Source: JAEUKA01 sp035328405 (GTDB lineage: Bacteria; Myxococcota_A; Polyangia; Palsa-1104; JAEUJZ01). From it: a stretch of 64,000 nt of DNA. Shown one piece after another: positions 25,212-34,181 of this stretch (position 1 is its first letter; every line of letters begins with the position of its first letter). The notes under the pieces are model-generated. The model did not search any database and was not told the DNA's origin. It worked only from the letters and a program-made list of their open reading frames with translations. The DNA lies in NCBI GenBank assembly GCA_035328405.1, contig DAOLIT010000024.1, positions 1 through 64,000 on the forward strand, in the 5' to 3' direction. The translations under genes were made by a program, and so were the position numbers.

Positions 25212-25727
25212 ATGAAACCCGTTGACCTAAAAGCACTGCACAAACTCGTCGAACCAGTCGTGGACGGCCAAGGGTACGAATTGGTCGATCTGGACTGGAC
25301 TCGGGGTCCGTCTGGGTGGGTTCTGCGCGTGACGATGGATCGGTTGCCGGGCCAGGGTCATGTGTCGCACGCCGATTGCGCGTCGGTGTCGCGTGAGGTT
25401 TCGGCTCTGCTTGATGTTCACGACGTGCTGCCCGTCGCTTACAGCTTGGAAGTCAGTTCTCCGGGGGTCGATCGGCCCCTCAAAAAGAGCGCAGACTTTG
25501 CTCGGTTCGTCGGGAAAAAGGCGAAGATTCGACTTCGCCCAGACGCGCAACAGTCGTTTCTTTTGCAAGGGCCGCTTTCGCCAGAAGCCGTTCCACGGCG
25601 AAACTTCAGCGGCACGATCGCCTCGGTGGATGGAGAGCGCGTGAAAATCGCGGTCGATGGTGCGGGCGAGTTTGAATTGGTGATCGGAGAAATCGAAAAA
25701 GCCAACGCTGTGTTTGAGTTCGTCTGA
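25212..25727 (+). CDS. rimP: ribosome maturation factor RimP
   Basis: Small protein of 171 residues needed for 30S subunit maturation. Family marks are the N-terminal LVEPVVDGQGYELVDLDW, the middle SREVSALLDVHDVLPVAYSLEVSSPGVDRPL, and the C-terminal SH3-like part (FSGTIASVDGERVKIAVDG). ATG 25212 matches the family start; the frame is open further upstream but across the terminator. It is the first gene of the classical rimP-nusA-ylxR-infB cluster. Expression probably depends on read-through of the leader hairpin. Confidence 0.95.
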   Translation: MKPVDLKALHKLVEPVVDGQGYELVDLDWTRGPSGWVLRVTMDRLPGQGHVSHADCASVSREVSALLDVHDVLPVAYSLEVSSPGVDRPLKKSADFARFVGKKAKIRLRPDAQQSFLLQGPLSPEAVPRRNFSGTIASVDGERVKIAVDGAGEFELVIGEIEKANAVFEFV

Positions 25728-25793
25728 AAGAAGCAAAAATCACAGGTCTTGACGAATCGGCCCAAGAACGGGCCGGGAAACAAGGGAAACGCG

Positions 25794-27422
25794 ATGCAAC
25801 CCAACCTCTCGATGGTGCTTGAGCAAGTGGGCAAGGACAAAGGGATCGACAAAAAGGTCCTGGTTCAGACGCTCGAGCAAGCCATCATGACCGCTGCCAA
25901 GAAGGTCTTTGGTCTCGAACGTGAGATGGAGGCGCAATTCAACGAGGACAGCGGGCAGGTGGACCTATTTCAGGTCTGCATTGTCTCGGATTCCGTCGAG
26001 TTGAAGGGACGGGACATCGCCAAAGCGGACGCCGATCAATATGGGTTGCGCGCTGACATCGGCGATGAACTTCTGTTTCAGATTTTTTACACCGACGGAG
26101 ATGCAGAAAAAGCCTCTGAACAGGAACGCAAGTACGGCGACATTCTGGATCTTCACGACACGGTAAGGCGGTTTGGACGGATCGCAGCTCAGACGGCGAA
26201 GCAAGTTATCGTCCAACGGATTCGTGAGGCCGAACGAGAGAATACGTTCAATGAATATCGCGATCGTCAAGGCGAAATCATCCACGGAACGGTGCGACGG
26301 TTCGAGCGCGGAAACATCATCGTGGATTTGGGAAAAACCGAGGCGATCTTGCCGGTGCGAGAGCAGGCTCCTCGAGAGAACTATCGGATTGGCGATCGGA
26401 TCGTGGCGTATTGCGTCGATATCGAAAAAAATGCGCGGGGTCCGCAGATCGTGCTGTCTCGGGCCTCGAAAGGTTTGCTCGAAAAACTGTTCGAGCAGGA
26501 AGTGAGCGAGATCTACGAGAAGATTGTTCGCATCGAATCTTCCGCTCGAGAACCAGGCTCGCGCAGCAAGATCGCAGTGAGTTCTCGCGACCGAGATGTC
26601 GATCCCGTTGGTGCTTGTGTCGGGATCAAAGGCTCTCGGGTGCAGGCCGTCGTGCAAGAGCTTCGCGGCGAAAAAATTGACATCGTTCCATACAGCGAAG
26701 ACCCCGCCCGGTTTGTTTGCAACGCGATCGCTCCGGCAGAAGTTTCGCGTGTCGTGATTGATGCCGAAAATCACACGATGGAACTGATTGTTCCCGACGA
26801 CAAGTTGAGCCTGGCGATTGGCAAAAAGGGCCAAAATGTTCGCTTGGCGTCGCAACTGACTGGTTGGCGGATTGATATTCATGCGGAAAGCCGCGTGCGC
26901 GAGATGGAACAAATCGAACGCCAAGTGCTCGCGGGGCTGGAGGGTTCGTCCGAGGAACTGTCGAGCACGCTGTTCCGGTTGGGGTGGCGCTCGGTGGCGG
27001 ACTTGGCCGATGCGAAAATCGAGGATTTGCGTAACGTGCCCGGAGTGGGAGGGGAGGCGGGTGCAGTTCGTTTGAAACATGCGGCTCTTGCGTTCGTGAA
27101 CGACGAGCGTTGCAAACGAGGAGAGCCGCCCCTCGTGCTGGTTGATCGGGGATCTCAGGCCGGTGCGGTTTCGTCGATGCAGCCGATGGCAGATGGTCCC
27201 AGCCGAGTCGTTCCGCCATCGAAGGCGGCGAAACCGCAGAGCATGTTGCCTGGCGTCGAGCCGGACATTCTTGCGCGTCTGCTGGATGCCGGGTACTCGA
27301 CGCTGGAGTCGATGGAAGAGGAAGACGAAGAACGGCTTGCTCAAGCTGCTGACTTGACCCTCGATGAGGCACGCGAGGTCAAACGAAGAGTCGTTCGCCT
27401 TTTGTCTCGGAGCAGTCGCTAA
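25794..27422 (+). CDS. nusA: transcription termination/antitermination factor NusA
   Basis: RNA polymerase-binding elongation factor of 542 residues. Domains in order: N-terminal polymerase-binding domain (about 1-125), S1 (HGTVRRFERGNIIVDLGKTEAILP), KH1 and KH2 (VDPVGACVGIKGSRVQAVVQELRGEKIDI, then LAIGKKGQNVRLASQLTGW). Two C-terminal helix-hairpin-helix acidic repeats end the protein (LFRLGWRSVADLADAK; LLDAGYSTLESMEEEDEERL). The presence of both C-terminal repeats resembles proteobacterial NusA. AAGGGA lies eight bases before ATG 25794. NusA commonly controls its own operon, which fits the terminator upstream of rimP. Confidence 0.97.
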   Translation: MQPNLSMVLEQVGKDKGIDKKVLVQTLEQAIMTAAKKVFGLEREMEAQFNEDSGQVDLFQVCIVSDSVELKGRDIAKADADQYGLRADIGDELLFQIFYTDGDAEKASEQERKYGDILDLHDTVRRFGRIAAQTAKQVIVQRIREAERENTFNEYRDRQGEIIHGTVRRFERGNIIVDLGKTEAILPVREQAPRENYRIGDRIVAYCVDIEKNARGPQIVLSRASKGLLEKLFEQEVSEIYEKIVRIESSAREPGSRSKIAVSSRDRDVDPVGACVGIKGSRVQAVVQELRGEKIDIVPYSEDPARFVCNAIAPAEVSRVVIDAENHTMELIVPDDKLSLAIGKKGQNVRLASQLTGWRIDIHAESRVREMEQIERQVLAGLEGSSEELSSTLFRLGWRSVADLADAKIEDLRNVPGVGGEAGAVRLKHAALAFVNDERCKRGEPPLVLVDRGSQAGAVSSMQPMADGPSRVVPPSKAAKPQSMLPGVEPDILARLLDAGYSTLESMEEEDEERLAQAADLTLDEAREVKRRVVRLLSRSSR

Positions 27423-27444
27423 CAGGCAGAGAGGCAAATCCCCC

Positions 27445-27801
27445 ATGGACTTTTCATCAACGAAAGATCGCAGGCAGACCTCGAAGCGGCACGTTCCGTT
27501 TCGGACCTGCGTCGGATGCAGACAGATTGCCGATCAGGGGACGCTGCTTCGGGCGTGGGCCGATCCATCGGGGCATCTTTCGTTCGATCTGGGCCCGAGG
27601 CGATTCGGACGTGGCGTTTATGTTCACAGGCAAGAGGGGTGCATGAAAGCAGCCCTAAAAGTTGGATTTGCGCGGTCGCTGCGGCGCATGGTCCTCGTCG
27701 GTGATGTCGCAGCGTGCTACCAACTTGCTGCCGTCTTGGACAGCCCGTCACCGGGCCCTGCCCCTGCACTCAGTTTGAACAATCAGGACAACCACCCATG
27801 A
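27445..27801 (+). CDS. ylxR: YlxR-family RNA-binding protein
   Basis: Small basic nucleic-acid-binding protein (118 residues) found between nusA and infB in many bacteria. The family motif RTCVGCR and the GRGVYVH strand are present. In other bacteria YlxR has been tied to RNase P or regulation; its role here is inferred. The C-terminal 20 residues (SPGPAPALSLNNQDNHP) look like an extra tail. ATG 27445 is chosen (GAGG eleven bases before it). Its TGA overlaps the infB ATG (ATGA), implying translational coupling. Confidence 0.88.
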   Translation: MDFSSTKDRRQTSKRHVPFRTCVGCRQIADQGTLLRAWADPSGHLSFDLGPRRFGRGVYVHRQEGCMKAALKVGFARSLRRMVLVGDVAACYQLAAVLDSPSPGPAPALSLNNQDNHP

Positions 27802-30800
27802 ACACCGAGAGCGTCGGGACCGCAGGCTCAAAAGTCGCCGTTTACGAGTTGGCCAAAGAGCTGGGGATGCCCCAAAAGGACTTGGTTGAGAAAATCCGGG
27901 CCCTGGGCATTGATGCAAAGAATCACATGTCGCGTCTTGAGCGTGACGAGGTGGACCGAGTCCGTCGGGCTTTTGAAAAAGAGCGGCACGAGAACACGGT
28001 GCAAGAGCGGGTCAACGACACTGTGATCCGTCGTCGGGCCAAAGACGGAAGTCGGCTACACCCGGAAGCGCAGCACGTACCTGTTGTGCCGCCTGTGCCT
28101 GAATTTCGCCCGACAGCGTCCGTTGCTCCGACTGAGCCCGTCAAGCGAGTGGTTCGGGTCGTCAACCCAGGCGGTGCTGTGTCCGCCGGACAGGTCGCCG
28201 CAGAACCGAAACCGGTTGTGTCTGCACCCAAAGTCGCTTCTTCAGCGACGCACAGCGGGCCGCAAACGGGGCCAGGACCAGAGCCAAAGAAAGACGCAGA
28301 AAAACTTCCAGCGGCCAAAGTCGAAGCAGCACCCAAGGCAAAAGGGGTCGAAACGGTGCCTCGTCCGGTGCTCTCAGTTTCGTCACCACCGATTGCGGAG
28401 ACTCCGCCTGTGGCAGAGGTTCGGCCCGCTCAAATGCCTGAGGCGAAAAAGGATTTGGCGGCAAAGGATGAGCGGCCTCGAGAGCCCTCAGCCAAGAAAG
28501 ACGAGTCGGGTAAAAAGACGGCCCGCGCAAAGGCCGCCGAACTCGCACCGGTTGTGCCGACGACAACGGACGCTCCCGGTCGGGACAGTGTGCCGGTTGT
28601 GCAAACTCCAGTGACAGGTGCGGCGGTTGCGGCAAAAAGTGAGTCGGCCACGCCTGCTGTTGTGACAAAGGCGGTCGAACCGCGAACCAAACCCAAGGTG
28701 GCTGAACCCGAGGCTCCCGTCGCAGAAGCGGTTCCGACAAAAGCTGCGCCAGATGCTGCGACACAGACCGACAGCAAGCCCGTTCAGGCGGCTCGGCCCG
28801 CAAAAACGGAAACGGTCCAAGGCCCAACGGTTCACACGGCAAAAGAGCCGGAGCGTGCCGCAGTGGCTGAAAGCAAGCCGGTTTCAGCCAAGCCGGTTTT
28901 GGCCAAGCCCGCAGAAACAGAGCCCGCCGCAAAGCAGGCCAAACCAGAGGCGGAGCGAGTCCGGGTGATGCAAATCCCCGCGAGCAAATCCCCTCTGCGA
29001 GTTGAAAAGGGGACAAAACCACAGCCCGAGCGTTCAACGGAAGCGGCTGGGGCCGATCGTCGTGGGGTCGCTGCTCCTGCTGTGCCGAGCGAGCCGAATC
29101 GGGTCTCCGCGCATGGAACGCCATCTTCGGTGTCAACGCCCGTGTCGGCTCCTGCAAAAGTCTTTGTGACCGCGCAAACGAGGCGGTCGTTGGAAGGGCT
29201 GGGCCCAACGGGTCGCGTGATTGATTTGTCCGCTTTCAAGCCGCAACCGGCGGCGAAGCCAGCGCCCAGCAGCGAAAGCCCGCGACATGTGCGCGCAGAT
29301 CAAAGGGACCGGGGAGACCAACGGACCGAAGTGCCGGTCGAACCGAGTGTGGGGCGTGGTCCTCGGCAAGAGGTGTCGGGAGAACGCCTACGTGGTACGC
29401 AGGAATCTCGGCGTGCGCCTGTGGGTCCCAGCCAACCGACCAAAGGCAAGCTGCCTCCGGGCCGCAAACCAGGCAAGACACAGATCACCACGGCAGCCGA
29501 ACACAAGCGCGTCGTGAAAATGGGCGAAACGATCGTGATCGCCGAGCTGTCGCGTCAGATGGCGCAAAAGGCTACCGACGTGCTCAAGAAGATTTGGGAA
29601 CTTGGCATGCGCAACGTCATGATCAATTCCCCGATCGACTTCGATACGGCGCAACTGGTCGCGACTGAGTTTGAGTGGCGAGTGGAATCGACCGCTTTCC
29701 AAGAGCAAAGCGTCGTGAACGAAGTCACCGACAAGCCGGAGGATTTGAAGCCGCGCGCTCCGGTGATCACGATCATGGGCCACGTCGATCATGGCAAGAC
29801 TTCGCTGCTCGACGCGATCCGAAATGCGAACGTGGCAGCGGGCGAGGCGGGAGGCATTACGCAGCACATTGGTGCCTATCGAGTGACTTCTCAGGCAGGC
29901 GATGTGGTGTTTTTGGATACACCAGGACACGAAGCCTTCACGGAGATGCGTGCTCGGGGTGCGCAAGTTACCGACATTGTGGTGCTGGTCGTTGCAGCCG
30001 ACGATGGGATCATGCCTCAAACAGTCGAGGCGCTAAACCACGCCCGAGACGCCAAAGTTCCTATCATCGTGGCGGTCAACAAGATCGACAAGCCGGGTGC
30101 GCAACCGGATCGCATTCGTCAGCAACTTGCATCGCATGGGCTGAACCCCGAGGAATGGGGCGGCGAGACGATTTTCTGCGACGTGTCGGCTCGCACCAAA
30201 GTGGGCGTGGACAAGCTCCTCGAGATGCTCGCTCTGCAATCCGAAGTTTTGGAATTGCGCGCCAATCCGAACAAGGCGGCCAAGGGCGTGGTCATCGAGG
30301 CGCGGATGGACGCCAGACGTGGGCCCGTCGCGACGGTTCTTGTGCAGGACGGAATGCTCCGTATGGGCGATACGGTTGTCGTCGGCGAGGAAATGGGCAA
30401 AGTTCGCGCAATGAGCGACGACAAGGGTCGGACGCTTTCGCAGGCGGGACCCTCGATGCCGGTCGAGCTTTTGGGCTTGTCGGGCGTGCCACGAGCAGGC
30501 GAGGTTCTGAATGCTGTCGCCGACGAGCGCGCGGCCAAAGAGTTGGTCGAACACCGTCGCCAACGTCGGATTGATCGCGATCGTGCAAAAGCGGGTCCGG
30601 TTTCTCTTGACAAGCTGATGGATGCGATGAAGGCCGGCCTCAAGGACCTGAAGGTCATTCTGAAGGCTGACGTGCAGGGTTCTGTCGAGGCGCTCGGCAG
30701 CGCGCTTGGCAAGCTCTCGACGAAAGATGTGAAGGTGACGGTGATTCAGTCTGGCGTCGGCGGCATCACCGAAAGCGATGTCAACTTGGCCAAGGCGGGC

Positions 30801-31256
30801 AACGCGATCATCATCGGCTTCCACGTTCGTCCGGCGGGCAAGGCCGCGAATTTGGCCGAGCAGGAAAGCGTGGACATCAAACTCTACGACATCATTTACG
30901 ACGCAATCGACGATGTGAAATTGGCGATGGCGGGTCTTCTTGCACCGGTCAAGCGCGAAAAGCTTTTGGGCAAAGCCGAAGTGCGCGAGATTTTCAACAT
31001 TCCAAAAGTGGGCGTCGTCGCCGGTTGTTCGGTCAGCGAGGGAACGATCAAGCGTTCAGCACTCGCTCGGTTGGTTCGAGACTCGGTGCTGATTTACAGC
31101 GGCAAGCTCGGTTCGCTGCGGCGTTTCAAAGACGACGTTCGCGAAGTGCAGCAAGGCTATGAGTGCGGCATGTCGATCGAAGGCTATTTGGACATCAAAG
31201 TCGGCGATGTCATCGAATCGTATGAAGTCGAAGAGATCGCGCCCACGCTGGCGTAG
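27798..31256 (+). CDS. infB: translation initiation factor IF-2
   Basis: GTPase that brings fMet-tRNA to the 30S subunit. Very long at 1152 residues. An IF2_N domain (about 12-65, VYELAKELGMPQKDLVEKI) is followed by more than 500 residues of Ala/Pro/Lys/Val-rich, low-complexity linker. A second IF2_N-like segment comes just before the G domain (ISELSRQMAQKATDVLKKIW-like). G motifs are GHVDHGKT (661-668), DTPGHE (707-712) and NKID (761-764). The C-terminal domains finish with GYECGMSIEGYLDIKVGDVIE. Myxobacterial IF2 proteins are known for extended N-termini. It starts at ATG 27798, overlapping ylxR. Confidence 0.97.
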   Translation: MNTESVGTAGSKVAVYELAKELGMPQKDLVEKIRALGIDAKNHMSRLERDEVDRVRRAFEKERHENTVQERVNDTVIRRRAKDGSRLHPEAQHVPVVPPVPEFRPTASVAPTEPVKRVVRVVNPGGAVSAGQVAAEPKPVVSAPKVASSATHSGPQTGPGPEPKKDAEKLPAAKVEAAPKAKGVETVPRPVLSVSSPPIAETPPVAEVRPAQMPEAKKDLAAKDERPREPSAKKDESGKKTARAKAAELAPVVPTTTDAPGRDSVPVVQTPVTGAAVAAKSESATPAVVTKAVEPRTKPKVAEPEAPVAEAVPTKAAPDAATQTDSKPVQAARPAKTETVQGPTVHTAKEPERAAVAESKPVSAKPVLAKPAETEPAAKQAKPEAERVRVMQIPASKSPLRVEKGTKPQPERSTEAAGADRRGVAAPAVPSEPNRVSAHGTPSSVSTPVSAPAKVFVTAQTRRSLEGLGPTGRVIDLSAFKPQPAAKPAPSSESPRHVRADQRDRGDQRTEVPVEPSVGRGPRQEVSGERLRGTQESRRAPVGPSQPTKGKLPPGRKPGKTQITTAAEHKRVVKMGETIVIAELSRQMAQKATDVLKKIWELGMRNVMINSPIDFDTAQLVATEFEWRVESTAFQEQSVVNEVTDKPEDLKPRAPVITIMGHVDHGKTSLLDAIRNANVAAGEAGGITQHIGAYRVTSQAGDVVFLDTPGHEAFTEMRARGAQVTDIVVLVVAADDGIMPQTVEALNHARDAKVPIIVAVNKIDKPGAQPDRIRQQLASHGLNPEEWGGETIFCDVSARTKVGVDKLLEMLALQSEVLELRANPNKAAKGVVIEARMDARRGPVATVLVQDGMLRMGDTVVVGEEMGKVRAMSDDKGRTLSQAGPSMPVELLGLSGVPRAGEVLNAVADERAAKELVEHRRQRRIDRDRAKAGPVSLDKLMDAMKAGLKDLKVILKADVQGSVEALGSALGKLSTKDVKVTVIQSGVGGITESDVNLAKAGNAIIIGFHVRPAGKAANLAEQESVDIKLYDIIYDAIDDVKLAMAGLLAPVKREKLLGKAEVREIFNIPKVGVVAGCSVSEGTIKRSALARLVRDSVLIYSGKLGSLRRFKDDVREVQQGYECGMSIEGYLDIKVGDVIESYEVEEIAPTLA

Positions 31257-31270
31257 CCTGCTTTTTCCAC

Positions 31271-31759
31271 ATGATCGTCGGTGTCTGTCGGATCACGTTG
31301 CAACTCGAGGACTGTCACAACGAGAAAGACAGGCGTTCGGTGCTGCGCCGTATCAAAGATCGCGTCCAACAAAAATGGAACTGCGCCATCGCTGAGGTCG
31401 GTGACACGGAATCGCTCGAAACGGCTCAACTTGCCTTTGTGGTTTTGTCGAGCGAACGCAGCTACACCCAGTCGCTTGTTCAGAAAATCCTGTCCTTTGT
31501 TGAAGATTTGGCGTTTGCCCGGATCGTCGATGACGAACAGGATTTTTTGGATTATGGAGACGGCTCGATCGCGGATCTTTCGGATCAGCAAAACCAGCAT
31601 TTTGAACCAGATGAGCCGGGACCACCGATCAAGCGAGCTGCGCTGATTGTTCCTCGACCGCTTGCGCCGGCTGAGTATCCGTGGGATTCACCGACGGTAG
31701 ATGCGCCGATCGCAGAAGCGAACCAGCCAAGTCCGCGCAAAGAGCCTGCGGACCGTTGA
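31271..31759 (+). CDS. DUF503 (YlxP-like) protein with C-terminal extension
   Basis: The first 95 residues match the DUF503/YlxP family usually coded beside infB (MIVGVCRITLQLEDCHNEKDRRSVLRRIKDRV...AEVGDTESLETAQLAFVVLS). The family has a small ferredoxin-like fold and no settled function; a link to ribosome assembly is inferred from context. Here about 65 extra residues follow, acidic then Pro-rich (PDEPGPPIKRAALIVPRPLAPAEYPW), probably disordered. It begins 14 bp after infB and should be in the same operon. rbfA and truB, which often follow, are not here. Confidence 0.85.
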   Translation: MIVGVCRITLQLEDCHNEKDRRSVLRRIKDRVQQKWNCAIAEVGDTESLETAQLAFVVLSSERSYTQSLVQKILSFVEDLAFARIVDDEQDFLDYGDGSIADLSDQQNQHFEPDEPGPPIKRAALIVPRPLAPAEYPWDSPTVDAPIAEANQPSPRKEPADR

Positions 31760-31811
31760 TTCGACGCGACGAAGCAAATCCCCGACGGCGTGTTGTTCGA
31801 GCGGTGGAACG

Positions 31812-32609
31812 TCACTCTACGCTGGTGTCTTGAGAAGAAGTGGCGTCCTCGGCCTCATCGTAGGGTTGAGTTGCCGTTGGTGCTGTGTCGTGGGCGAAGG
31901 GATCTGCCTCCTTTAGCAGGCGATCTATGTCGAGTGGGTCGAATGGTTTGCGGAGAAACTGCTCGACGATGTGCGGCTCGTTCAACGTCAACTGAAACAA
32001 GACGTTTCCGTCCATGCTGTGGGTCACGATGAGCCGAGTGGCACCCTTTCCATGTGGGCGCATGTCCTCCCAAATCGCCCATCGGGTGTGGTTGGCGAGC
32101 CCGACAAACCGAGGCTCGGTCGATGGAGGCGTTGAGGACGAAAGCGTTGGGGATGAAAGACTCGGTTTCGGGATGGAGGCGACGCGCAAGGATGGCGAAG
32201 TCTCGATGATCTTGTTCCAGAGTAGATAGGTGTTTCCATCTGCGGACCAGCCACCGGTCGCGTCAGGTGGGACCAACAGACCGATCAGCTCGACCATTTC
32301 CGTTTTGGCGGAAGCGAGCACCGTGGTTCGGTCAAACGCTTTGCAAATCGCGAAACGCGGCAACGCGGTCGGCTGAACATCGCAGCGGGAAAAGCGCGGA
32401 TGAAATGGGGACAGCGCGCCTTGGACCGTTACGGACACACCTGTATCCGTTTCCGCCACCTGCAAACGGGGTCGCTTCTGGGTTGGCTCTTCAGGTTGGG
32501 ACAGGAACTGAGGGCCGCAGGTCAGCAGCAGGAAAAAGGGGGCAAAAAGCAGAATCCCAAACAACGGTAGCGATGCGTACCAAGGGCGAAGATCGCTTTG
32601 CTTTGACAT
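31812..32609 (-). CDS. hypothetical exported or membrane-anchored protein
   Basis: Not recognised. 265 residues with one hydrophobic N-terminal segment (LPLFGILLFAPFFLLLTCGP), which may be a signal anchor or an atypical lipoprotein signal. The next 150 residues look globular (TGVSVTVQGALSPFHPRFSRC; FVGLANHTRWAIWEDM; LTLNEPHIVEQFLRKPFDPLDIDRLL). A Ser/Pro-rich linker lies in the middle (SLSSPTLSSSTPPSTEP), and an acidic tail ends the protein. It is convergent with the DUF503 gene and divergent from the amidohydrolase. Confidence 0.6.
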   Translation of the reverse strand: MSKQSDLRPWYASLPLFGILLFAPFFLLLTCGPQFLSQPEEPTQKRPRLQVAETDTGVSVTVQGALSPFHPRFSRCDVQPTALPRFAICKAFDRTTVLASAKTEMVELIGLLVPPDATGGWSADGNTYLLWNKIIETSPSLRVASIPKPSLSSPTLSSSTPPSTEPRFVGLANHTRWAIWEDMRPHGKGATRLIVTHSMDGNVLFQLTLNEPHIVEQFLRKPFDPLDIDRLLKEADPFAHDTAPTATQPYDEAEDATSSQDTSVE

Positions 32610-32789
32610 GGGCGGCAGACCTCAGTCCAATCGTACCGTCTGTCAGAGGGGCTAGCTACTGTAGCGAAATTGCTCATGAACCCCTCAAACTCAGACAAAA
32701 AATGCTGTAGGAAACAGTACAGAAAAATATCGAACAATTGGCAGACACAAGGGAGAATAGGCCGATTCAAAGGAACAGGAGTTCACCTC

Positions 32790-34109
32790 ATGGGGGTAGG
32801 ACGTTTTGTAAGCCTCCTTTTTTTGCTCGGGGTTCTTTTCCACGGAGAATGGACCTTCGCAAAAAGCGGGCTTGTGGTGGTGAAGGCAGGGCAATTGCTG
32901 GACGTGCGGACAGGAAAATTGTTGGCACAGCAGGCGTTGCTCATTGAAGACGGACGGATCAAAGAAGTAGGACCGCAACCCACATTGCTTGCGCGGGCCC
33001 CAACGGGCGCGACGATCGTGGATTTGGGAGACCATACGGTCTTGCCGGGACTCATCGATGCACATACGCACCTGACGTACCGAGCGGATGTGGCGAGTTT
33101 TCCGTGGCTTGGGGTTTCTGCTCCCAGAGAGGCGTTGTTCGGGGCGAGACATGCCCGAATCACGCTTTTGGCGGGTTTTACAACCGTGAGAAATCTGGGC
33201 GCGCGAGGGTTCTCGGATGTCGCGCTCCGCGATGCGATCGTGGAAGGCGATGTGCTTGGGCCTCGGATGGTGGTGTCGGGGCCGTCGATGGGCTCGACCG
33301 GAGGGCACATGGATTCCAACCTGTTGCCCGCTCCGTTTCGATTCACCGAAGAAGGTGTGGCAGACGGGCCGGAGGGTATCGTTCGCAAAGTTCGCGAGAT
33401 TGTGAAATACGGCGCTGATGTCATCAAAGTTGCGGTCACAGGGGGATTTTTGTCCGTTGGCACAAATCCAAACAGCGGGCAGTACAGCGACCAAGAACTC
33501 GCGGCACTGGTATCGGAAGCCAAACGGTTGGGCAAAAAGGTTGCGGCGCATGCGCACGGAACAGCGGGCATCAAACAAGCTGTGCGAGCCGGCGTGGATT
33601 CCATCGAACACGGCACGGAAATCGACGACGAGTGCATCCAACTGATGAAATCACGTGGGACTTTTTTGGTTCCGACTGTGTTCTTGTGGTCGTACTTCAC
33701 TCCGGACGCTGCTTTTCCGGGCGTGCCTCCCGAGAAAATCCTCAAGGCGTACAACATGTCCAAAGACGCGAGAACTCGCTTGTCGAAGGCGGTTCGGGCG
33801 GGGGTCAAGATTGCGTTTGGGACGGATTCGTCGGTGTATCCGCACGGCCTCAACGGCCACGAATTTGCCGCGCTGCTGGACTTGGGAATGACGCCGCTCG
33901 GGGCGATCCAAGCCGCGACCATCAATGCTGCGGCACTTTTGGGATGGGAACAGCAGGTTGGGCAACTTCAGCCGGGCTTTTATGCCGACCTTGTGGCGGT
34001 GCCGACGAATCCGCTGTTGGATGTGCGGGTGCTCGAGAACATTCCGTTCGTGATGAAAGGCGGCGAGATTGTCAAGGACGAGCGGACCCCAAAGAAATCA
34101 GCGCCGTAA
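32790..34109 (+). CDS. exported amidohydrolase-family metallohydrolase
   Basis: Secreted amidohydrolase of 439 residues, similar to imidazolonepropionase-like and Xaa-Pro dipeptidase-like members. The signal peptide is GRFVSLLFLLGVLFHGEWTFA. Metal ligands fit DAHTHL (HxH) after VLPGL, the lysine site in ADVIKVAVTGG, AAHAHG, SIEHGTEID and FGTDSSVYPHG with the last Asp. The C-terminal LQPGFYADLVAV strand is the usual second beta-domain. AGGAG lies eight bases before ATG 32790. The substrate (a peptide, cyclic amide or other) cannot be told. The gene stands alone between divergent and convergent neighbours. Confidence 0.88.
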   Translation: MGVGRFVSLLFLLGVLFHGEWTFAKSGLVVVKAGQLLDVRTGKLLAQQALLIEDGRIKEVGPQPTLLARAPTGATIVDLGDHTVLPGLIDAHTHLTYRADVASFPWLGVSAPREALFGARHARITLLAGFTTVRNLGARGFSDVALRDAIVEGDVLGPRMVVSGPSMGSTGGHMDSNLLPAPFRFTEEGVADGPEGIVRKVREIVKYGADVIKVAVTGGFLSVGTNPNSGQYSDQELAALVSEAKRLGKKVAAHAHGTAGIKQAVRAGVDSIEHGTEIDDECIQLMKSRGTFLVPTVFLWSYFTPDAAFPGVPPEKILKAYNMSKDARTRLSKAVRAGVKIAFGTDSSVYPHGLNGHEFAALLDLGMTPLGAIQAATINAAALLGWEQQVGQLQPGFYADLVAVPTNPLLDVRVLENIPFVMKGGEIVKDERTPKKSAP

Positions 34110-34181
34110 ACGAGAAACGCCCGCTTGCCGCTCCGAGTAGGTCGCGACAAACAGGCGTTTTCGTCGAGGGACGGTGGATTT

